Source of the DNA: Flavobacteriaceae bacterium
GTDB lineage: Bacteria; Bacteroidota; Bacteroidia; Flavobacteriales; Flavobacteriaceae
Length of the DNA stretch: 9,134 nt
Assembly: GCA_013214425.1 (NCBI GenBank)
Contig: JABSPN010000006.1
Location: 12,798-21,931 of the forward strand
Direction: 5' to 3'
The number at the start of each line of letters is the position of its first letter. Positions within the stretch are counted from its first letter, which is position 1. Under the pieces are notes generated by a model. The model had not been told where the DNA came from. It saw nothing but the letters and a program-made list of their open reading frames with translations, and searched no databases. The position numbers were made by a program, and so were the translations under genes. Positions 1 to 6,400 of the stretch are shown here, piece after piece.

Positions 1-58
1 CAGGTAATGTGTAATATTCTTTTTCGTTAAGCGCATATATTCATGTTTTTAGGTTAAA

Positions 59-82
59 AGCTGCCTGCCTAGACAGGCAGCT
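59..82 (-). terminator. Hairpin terminator after the Cys-rich gene
   Basis: A 9-bp perfect stem (AGCTGCCTG paired with CAGGCAGCT) closes a 6-base loop, 45 bases past the stop codon of the minus-strand Cys-rich gene. On the minus strand the stem is followed by a short T run (TTTTAA), which fits a modest intrinsic terminator. The plus-strand side is AT-rich without a T run. The remaining bases 1-58 and 83-126 hold nothing else I can support. Confidence 0.6.
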
Positions 83-126
83 ATATAAATAAAAATAGCT
101 TTATCGGTTAGGATAAAACTATAGTA

Positions 127-1053
127 TTAGCATACTGGCCATGCTCCTGTACAGTGAAGCGTTGGAATACAATTTACAACTGGAATTGTTGGAACTTGAG
201 CTTGTGCTCCAGCACCAGGACAAGTCATTGTACAATCGTGGTTGTATTCAGTCACGTGTTCTTGAGCCTGCGCTCCAGCACCTTGGTGACAAGTGTACCA
301 TCCTGTTTGACCTACACAATTAGGAGCTACAGTACATCCTTCTGTACCTGTTGGCCCATAACAAGCTGGTGGAACAGTTTGTACACATGTTTCCCATCCT
401 GTTGGTCCAATATTTTGAGCTCCAGCATTTGGAGTTGCAGTTACAGTAGTACATCCTAATAATGATGTATTAGGTACTTGACATCCCTCATATGCAGTTG
501 GCCCTAAATTCTGAGCTTGAGCCCCAGCTTGACAGTAATATGTGTGCGGTGGTACTATTGTACAAGTTCCATCTGGAGCAGTTAAACCTCCTCCTTGATT
601 ACAAGCAATTTGAGTACATACAGTCGCTAAAGTATGACCGCATCTCTCATATCCTGTTTGACCTGGACATCCTTGATAAGCTGTTGGTCCAAGGTTTTGA
701 GCTTGAGCTCCTCCTTGAGGACAAGTTAAATAGGCTGTTGGTCCAACAATACCACAGGTTCTCCATCCTGTATTACCGATAGTTTGAGCCTGTGCTCCAG
801 CGCCTTGATTACATGTTATTGTTACTGGTGGAATTCCACATGTATGGAACCACGTCTGAATAGGCTGATTACAAGCTGGTATTCTCGTACAAAGGGTCGC
901 AGCTGTTCCGTGAACAGTTTGCGCCTGAGCACCACCACCTTGATTACATCCTAAGGTTACTGGAGGTACTCCACAAGGACCTGGCATCGCCGTGTTTGGC
1001 GGACATGTCATTGTCACTGGAGGTATTCCACAACCGTGAAAAAATGTAGACAT
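127..1053 (-). CDS. Lysine-free, cysteine-rich tandem-repeat protein of unknown function
   Basis: I do not recognise this 308-residue protein. It has 28 Cys (about 9%), no Lys, only three Arg and two Ser, and is rich in Gly, Thr, Pro, Gln and Ala. Three short motifs recur. C-G-[IV]-P-P-V-T-x-x-C occurs three times near the N-terminus (Cys 8-17, 27-36, 72-81). A [GN]-[PQN]-T-[GA]-[WYT]-x-x-C motif occurs about eight times between residues 93 and 255. GAQAQ occurs six times (41, 86, 115, 177, 260, 282), with a shortened GAQN copy at 211. No signal peptide, membrane segment or RiPP-type leader is visible; the protein starts M-S-T-F-F-H-G-C. The start is an ATG after an AT-rich stretch. It lies 127 bp downstream of the S53 peptidase on the same strand and may share its transcript. 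Possible roles are a disulfide-bonded or metal-binding scaffold, a multi-unit peptide precursor, or a delivered cargo; nothing in the sequence decides between them. That it is coding is supported by the consistent repeats in this frame and by the terminator after it. Confidence 0.85.
   Translation of the reverse strand: MSTFFHGCGIPPVTMTCPPNTAMPGPCGVPPVTLGCNQGGGAQAQTVHGTAATLCTRIPACNQPIQTWFHTCGIPPVTITCNQGAGAQAQTIGNTGWRTCGIVGPTAYLTCPQGGAQAQNLGPTAYQGCPGQTGYERCGHTLATVCTQIACNQGGGLTAPDGTCTIVPPHTYYCQAGAQAQNLGPTAYEGCQVPNTSLLGCTTVTATPNAGAQNIGPTGWETCVQTVPPACYGPTGTEGCTVAPNCVGQTGWYTCHQGAGAQAQEHVTEYNHDCTMTCPGAGAQAQVPTIPVVNCIPTLHCTGAWPVC
196..804 (-). repeat. Dispersed DNA repeats encoding the GAQAQ motif
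   Basis: The GAQAQ motifs are also visible as near-identical DNA. On the plus strand, TTGAGCYTGYGCTCCAGC is found at 196-213, 262-279 and 784-801. Diverged copies lie near 415, 511, 697 and 919. The copies sit at irregular distances, so this is a motif reused between different segments and not a strict tandem array. Conservation of codons as well as residues suggests recent duplication or gene conversion within the gene. Confidence 0.65.
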
Positions 1054-1105
1054 AATAATTTAGTTTAATGTTAATAATTGATTTTAAAAGTCTAGCTAGT
1101 ATTTA

Positions 1106-1130
1106 ATATTGATATGCGCGGTATCAATGT
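1106..1130. repeat. Inverted repeat between S53 and Cys-rich genes
   Basis: ATTGATA (1108-1114) and TATCAAT (1122-1128) form a perfect 7-bp stem around the GC-rich 7-base loop TGCGCGG. The stem extends weakly by a T-G wobble and an A-T pair to 1106 and 1130. It sits inside the 127-bp gap (1054-1180) between the two minus-strand genes, about 55 bases upstream of the Cys-rich start. No T run follows on the minus strand, so it is not a classic terminator. It could be an operator, an mRNA processing or stability hairpin, or chance in AT-rich DNA. Confidence 0.35.
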
Positions 1131-1180
1131 CGTGAACTGTCTGAAGCCTATACTTCAAGTAGCTTATATTTTGAGTCTTT

Positions 1181-2704
1181 CTAACTTAATTCTTGAATGG
1201 CTTCCAAAAGTGCTTTTCCATTTGGCGAACCTAAACCAGTGCATGGATTCCATGAAGGAGCTCCGACATAAAGGTTGTTGTTGCCCTCTACTATTTGATG
1301 AAAAGCAGTCTTGTTCATCAATTTGTATAGTAGTGGATTGAAAAATCCTAGTCTGTATCCCAAGTTTTGATTTAATCTGGCAACTAGTGCAGCCCATAAT
1401 GGTGTTGCTAAACTAGTGCCTCCAACTTTGGTCCATTGCCCATGGAAAAAAATGGTATAACCTGTAGTATCAGCTGCATTAGCTGCTACATCTGGTACAC
1501 TTCTACCTCCTGCTTTATGATATGGAGCAAATTCAGGGTGTTGGTTAATGTATTTAAGCGTCGCCGTTTGTTGGTACTCAGGTTCGGTGACTTTTTGGCT
1601 AAATCCGCCTCCTGTTCCAATTTGGACTCCTGGTTGCGATTCGTTCCAAACTACTTCCGAAGCAATCAAATCATTAACAAGATTTAACTGTGTCCCACCA
1701 CATCCCAAAACATAAGGAAAGTTGGTTGGTACACTTACATTAGCAAATTGTTTATTATTATACGCTCCGTAATCTCCTGAAGCAGCAACAACAGTTATTC
1801 CTCTTATTGAAGCCTCATAAAAAACTGTGTTTAATTCATTCAATTCTAATTCTGAATATCCAAATTCAGAACCTGCCCAGCTTATAGAAATGATATCTGG
1901 TTTGTTTCTCCAATCATTTAATGCTGTTTTCATCGCGTCTAAAATTGAATTTCCGTAGTAAATCACAAACTTGGCTTTAGGAGCTAAAATTCCCGCCACC
2001 TGAATATCTGCTGTCACTTCTACATTATCATTATTTGATTTTGTTGAAGGTGCTCCAACTACCTGTATTTTGGGTTGCTTAATATCATACTTGGCAAAAT
2101 AAGCCTCTAGGTCACTTTCGATGTACTGCCCACCTAATTCAATAATTCCTATAGTTTGCCCCTCTCCATCTCCATCTGGGAAATTATAGGCTTGAGCTAT
2201 TTCTAAAACACTATAACCGTGTTCTTCGCTTTGTAATGGAATTCTAGCTCTTTTCCCTCCTCTTGATTCCTGATTTTGTTTAACAAATCCTGTCTTTTGA
2301 GTTGGACTATCTAAGGCATCAACTTCTTCAGGTATTGGGTAATTTAAAATCAAGTCTCCTTGCTTGTTTACAAAACGTAATGATTCTAAATGAGAAGGGT
2401 TGGTATCGTCTGAATCCAAAACATCTTTTGAGTGAATCTTTATCGTTGCTTGTCTTGATCTTTTATCTATATCGATTTTCCAATTCTGAGATTTTGCATA
2501 AGCCAATAGCTCATCTATTTTATCTTTATCCGGAGCCAAAATTTTAGTATGCTCCTTATAGGAAATATAGTCTCGATCTCTTGGGTGGCTATCTAGAATT
2601 TGTTTGATCTTTTTTTGTTCTTCTTCTGTTAGTTTTCTTGGCGGTATAAATGAATGTATTTCCAGTACATCCTCTTGGATTTGGTTTTCAGAATTAGCTT
2701 CCAT
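1181..2704 (-). CDS. S53 family peptidase (sedolisin/kumamolisin-like) with prosegment
   Basis: This is a 507-residue serine-carboxyl peptidase. Residues 1 to about 155 look like the kumamolisin-type activation prosegment, ending near a basic stretch (G-K-R-A-R, 150-154). The catalytic domain then runs to the end. The expected residues are visible: Glu229 and Asp233 in V-E-V-T-A-D-I-Q-V-A-G (the E-x-x-x-D pair), oxyanion Asp311 in A-A-S-G-D-Y-G, and nucleophile Ser431 in G-G-T-S-L-A-T-P. The C-terminal calcium-site region is recognisable but altered. The family has Asp in F-H-D-I and in G-P-G-W-D, while here they are Gln470 (F-H-Q-I) and Asn486 (A-P-S-W-N), and the two Gly positions are Ala482 and Ser484. 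No signal peptide or T9SS domain is visible, so the export route is unclear. It is followed on the same strand by the Cys-rich repeat gene. The family assignment is firm; the substrate, activation and calcium requirement are not known from the sequence. Confidence 0.95.
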   Translation of the reverse strand: MEANSENQIQEDVLEIHSFIPPRKLTEEEQKKIKQILDSHPRDRDYISYKEHTKILAPDKDKIDELLAYAKSQNWKIDIDKRSRQATIKIHSKDVLDSDDTNPSHLESLRFVNKQGDLILNYPIPEEVDALDSPTQKTGFVKQNQESRGGKRARIPLQSEEHGYSVLEIAQAYNFPDGDGEGQTIGIIELGGQYIESDLEAYFAKYDIKQPKIQVVGAPSTKSNNDNVEVTADIQVAGILAPKAKFVIYYGNSILDAMKTALNDWRNKPDIISISWAGSEFGYSELELNELNTVFYEASIRGITVVAASGDYGAYNNKQFANVSVPTNFPYVLGCGGTQLNLVNDLIASEVVWNESQPGVQIGTGGGFSQKVTEPEYQQTATLKYINQHPEFAPYHKAGGRSVPDVAANAADTTGYTIFFHGQWTKVGGTSLATPLWAALVARLNQNLGYRLGFFNPLLYKLMNKTAFHQIVEGNNNLYVGAPSWNPCTGLGSPNGKALLEAIQELS

Positions 2705-2784
2705 AATGCAAAGGGTTGGTTAATGTTTACTCAAAATTCCTTATAAATACTCAATCGTACATGAGTAAAAACACTTGATTTTTA

Positions 2785-2813
2785 GATTGGGTAATACTAC
2801 TATGGATTGGGTA
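2785..2813. promoter_or_regulatory. Direct repeat GATTGGGTA upstream of the S53 gene
   Basis: Two perfect 9-bp copies of GATTGGGTA lie at 2785-2793 and 2805-2813. Their starts are 20 bp apart, close to two helical turns, as expected for a dimeric regulator bound on one face of DNA. They sit 81-109 bp upstream of the S53 start and 86-114 bp upstream of the endonuclease V start, within the divergent intergenic region 2705-2898. The best minus-strand -7 element I see for S53 is GAATTTTG (plus 2732-2739), one mismatch from TAnnTTTG and without a well-placed -33 box. The role is inferred from position and spacing only. Confidence 0.35.
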
Positions 2814-2862
2814 TAAACTGCTGTTTTAGTTAATTCTTAATTTAAGAAAAAGAGCGGTTTGA

Positions 2863-2870
2863 TAGCTTTG
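2863..2870 (+). promoter_or_regulatory. Bacteroidota-type -7 element for the endonuclease V gene
   Basis: TAGCTTTG matches the Bacteroidota housekeeping -7 consensus TAnnTTTG exactly and lies 28 bases before the ATG at 2899. I found no TTTG or TTG at the expected -33 distance, so the promoter is only half supported. Confidence 0.35.
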
Positions 2871-2898
2871 AATACTATTAATTCACAAATTGATTGAT

Positions 2899-3413
2899 AT
2901 GGATATTCCAAAAATCAAACTAGCTATTGACGTTTACTACAAGAATGATGTGACACAAATTGTTGGTTCTGAATGTATTCATTGGGATGATGAAAAAGCT
3001 TCAAAAATTAACATCAAAGAATTGAAAAACATTGCCCCTTATGTTTTGGGAGCTTTTATGAAAGGGTATTACCTTGTATCTTACATTTATTAGAGGATTT
3101 TGACTTAACCTATTTAGCTTGCACTATTGTTGACAGCTATGTTTTACAAGACAATCTGCTCAAAAAAGGATTGAAAGCTATTTTATATGATGCTATCGAA
3201 GAGAAAGTACCTGTAATAGGTGTCGCAAAAAAAGCTTTTCATGAAAACACTCGCTTGGTTATAGAAGTATTGAGAGATGAAAATAAAAATCCATTTTATG
3301 TTTCGTCTATAGGATACCATTTAGATTTAGCGGCTACTCAAATCAAAAACATGTATAGGGAATTTCGTTTTCCAGCAATTGTAAAAGAATTATATCAATA
3401 TACTAAAAATTAA
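2899..3413 (+). pseudogene. nfi: Endonuclease V (deoxyinosine 3' endonuclease), frameshifted
   Basis: Two reading frames together make one endonuclease V of about 171 residues. The first frame (from 2899) carries A-I-D-V-Y-Y with metal-binding Asp11 and A-P-Y-V-L-G with the DNA-wedge Tyr48. The second frame continues with F-Y-E-R-V-L-P-C-I-L, then T-I-V-D-S with Asp79, and V-I-G-V-A-K-K with Lys111, and ends at 3413. The frame change fits best in the T run at 3054-3057: one extra T would restore G-A-F-Y-E-R, matching G-x-F-Y-x-R in relatives. As it stands, the first frame stops at 3093. Endonuclease V nicks DNA near deaminated adenine (inosine) for repair. Besides the frameshift, the catalytic Glu expected nine residues after the wedge Tyr is Val57, the usual P-G after P-Y-V is L-G, and the Gly after Asp79 is Ser. 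This suggests real decay rather than a sequencing slip alone. ATG 2899 is preferred over TTG 2890, which would add three residues. The gene is convergent with the M4 peptidase gene. Confidence 0.8.
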
Positions 3414-3417
3414 AAAA

Positions 3418-3448
3418 GCTTGCCATAGAATGGCAAGCCTTTCTTTTT
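3418..3448. terminator. Bidirectional intrinsic terminator
   Basis: GCTTGCCAT (3418-3426) and ATGGCAAGC (3430-3438) form a perfect 9-bp stem with the loop AGA. The plus strand continues CTTTCTTTTT, and the minus strand continues with six T after the stem. It lies between the plus-strand endonuclease V stop (3413) and the minus-strand M4 peptidase stop (3462), so it can end both convergent transcripts. Confidence 0.9.
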
Positions 3449-3461
3449 GAAATGACAGGTC

Positions 3462-6400
3462 TTACTTCTTAATAAAACGTTCTGTTACTACTTGTTCTTT
3501 ACTCTTCGCTGTCACTAAATAAACTCCACTTGGAAGGTAACTCACATTGATTTGATGTGTTGATGCCTTTTTCATTGGAGATACTTTTGCTGTGTACAAC
3601 TCTCTTCCCGTAACTATATTATGAATAGTAATTTCGATATCTGATACTTCTGGAAGTTCGATATTGATGTTTAACCACTCATCTCCAGGATTCGGGAATA
3701 AGCTTACTTTCATTTCTTCATTTGCAGGTTTATCTGCTGCAAATTTACCCTCACAATCTACACTACATCTATACTTAGACCATTTACTAAATCCATCCTC
3801 ACAGACTGCTCGGACTCGCCATGAGAAGCACTTGTATTTTGAATCTGGATTTAAGAAGAAATGGGGTGTATTTCCATTCACAACATGAATTACCCCATAG
3901 GAACTCGAAGCGTTTGGACAACATCTTTCATCGCCATAAATTACTTCTATATGATACCCTTGCGCACCAACTACCGTATCCCAACTCAGTAAAAACCCGT
4001 TGTTTTGAACTTCACAAATCGGGTTTGAGGGTTTTACTAAATTACAGTCTTTATTGATAGGACAATCTGAACATTTTTTCTCAGACCATTTACCAAACTC
4101 TTCACCACAAATTGCTCTTACTCGCCATGAAAAACATTTGTGATCTGGAGTAAATGTAAAAGAAGGCGTATTAGTATTGATTACATGAATCACACCATAG
4201 GGATTGTTTGAATTAGAACAACACCTAGGATCTTTATAATTAATTTCAACATGGTATCCTGTAGCTCCGAGTACCAAATCCCAACTCAGAATAGTTTGTG
4301 AACCATTGCTCTGGCAGTCTAAGTTTTGAGGTACTGTTTCTAAACAAAGTGATGGACAATCTTTACTGCATTTTTTTTCAGACAATTCGCTAATGTTATC
4401 ACCGTCACAAAGTGTTCGAACTCTCCATGAGAAACAAGGTTCTACAGGGTTAAATTGTAGAAAAGTCTGAGTGGTATTTATTGGAATTATAACGCTGTAC
4501 ATATTGGTTGCATTTGGACAACAATCGGGATCGTTATAAATAATTTCAACCTCGTAACCCACAGCAAGTGGTTGGGCTCCCCAAGTTAAGTACAGTTGCC
4601 CATTTTCTAATTTACATGTTAACCCTTGAGGTATTGCTTCTTCACATGGATTTTCATCTTCTATAATAAATGTTCCTTCAACCCAGGCTGTTTCATCTGC
4701 TGGACAGAATGACCAATCTTGACATACAGCCATGACTTCCCATTCATAATTTACATTGGGTACTAATCCAGTCACTAAATAACTGTTAGACGTTGTGGTG
4801 TTTGGACCATTCCAGATGCTTGTCCCAACTTCTCGCCATCTTACTAAATAAAAAGTACTTGAGCTTCCAGAAACAGTCCAATCCAATAACATCGTGTTTC
4901 CTGATTGTTGTGTTGCTGTTAAAACTGAAGGCGCTAAACAATCTGCTCTTGTTGAAAAGAATTGCGATGGACCCCAAGGATGTACTGTTCCGTCTGAACA
5001 ATGAAGTCTTACGCGCCACTCATAGGTAGCACCAGGCGTTAAACTTGATTCTAAAATGTCGGTCGTATTAGTTGTGGATGTTACTGTTGTCCAGGGACCT
5101 AATGAAGGACTTATTTCTCTGTATTCCCATTCGTAGAAATTGGAACAATATCTCGGATTCGAATACAATCGTATGACCCCATCACAAAACTGTTCTGTAT
5201 TGTAGTCTTCTAAATCGATACATGTAAAATCATCTTCATCATATACATGAGTTACCCATGCACTCACTTCATTTTCACCGGCACAATCACATATCGCTCG
5301 AACTCTAAACTCCAAATAACATGAACCTGCACCAGTTGTTCCTCCGTGGTATTCCGGATGCCAAAGTGTGCCGGCACTTATCCATGGATCTGTAGGATTA
5401 TATCGAAATTCTACCTCGTATTGTGTTGCATTTGTAGAGGGATCCCAATAAGCAAACCAGTATACAAATGCATTCCCACTCAAACTTTCTACCTCTATGG
5501 TAAAATTAGTTGGCGGTTCACAGGTTGGTGCTAAATTAGGTGTTGTAATGGTTTGAATAGGACTTACCGTTTGAATCGAACATCCGTCTCCATGACAGGT
5601 AGTGGTTACCCAATATTCATATGTCGTTCCTGGTGAAGCTGCAAATGTCTTTGTTCTGGAAAGATTTAATTCGCCCAACGGGGTGGAACTTGATGAGGGA
5701 GAACCCACTGCGCTCATGGTCAAAAAACCAGTAATTCCAGCTCCTAATTGATCAACAGTTATCGTCACTCTACAGGCAGAAGCCACAGCGCTCATTGTTG
5801 CGTCTGGACAAGTTGTTGTGCTAAAGTTTTCAATTGGTTTCCATTCTGAAGTATCGCAATCACAATTACTCTGAACCTCAACTTCATAACATGTGCCGTC
5901 TAATAAGCCTGATAAAGTCACTGTATTAGTAGAAGATGTAACTACTGTCCATGTGGTTCCTCCACATTCTCTATATCTAATATTATACGATAATGCTCCT
6001 GTTGAATCCCAAAGAATATCCGCAGAACATACTGTAATATTTTCAACTAAACCTGTAGTCGTATCTATTGACGGACAAACACCTAGAGTAGTAAACGTAT
6101 CAATCACACTCCAAGGGCTACTTGAAGCTCCACAAATAGAGCGAACTCTCCACTCATAACTTGTACCAGGTGTTAAACCTGTTAACGAAACTGAAGGTAA
6201 TCCGTTAGCGCAAATCCAAGTCGTAGTACCTACTTCTCTATAACAATATTCGTAATCTTGAGCGACCATATCTAACCATGTAAGGTTAGCCGTACAATTG
6301 GTTGCATCTACTTCTAAATTGATTGGTGCTAAGTCTGCTTGATAGGCCGTACCAACACATACCGCATGCCAAGCATTTGCTGTTGCTTGATATTCGGGAG

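Noticed and set aside
141..782. Several Leu-rich plus-strand open frames opposite the Cys-rich gene
   Set aside because: They mirror the repeated minus-strand codons (antisense of GAQAQ reads as Leu/Glu-rich), overlap one another in different frames, and lack a family match or start context.
127..1053. Cys-rich protein as a class I lanthipeptide precursor
   Set aside because: It lacks the Lys-rich leader and Gly-Gly site typical of Bacteroidota lanthipeptide precursors, has very few Ser, and no cyclase or dehydratase gene is in the window.
1114..1341. Plus-strand open frame across the S53 3' end and the spacer
   Set aside because: It overlaps the conserved catalytic Ser and calcium-site region of the S53 gene, whose minus-strand coding is certain, and has no recognisable features.
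3054..3057. Programmed -1 frameshifting in the endonuclease V gene
   Set aside because: The T run is short, does not form an X XXY YYZ slippery heptamer in frame, no downstream pseudoknot or strong stem was seen, and the family has no known recoding.
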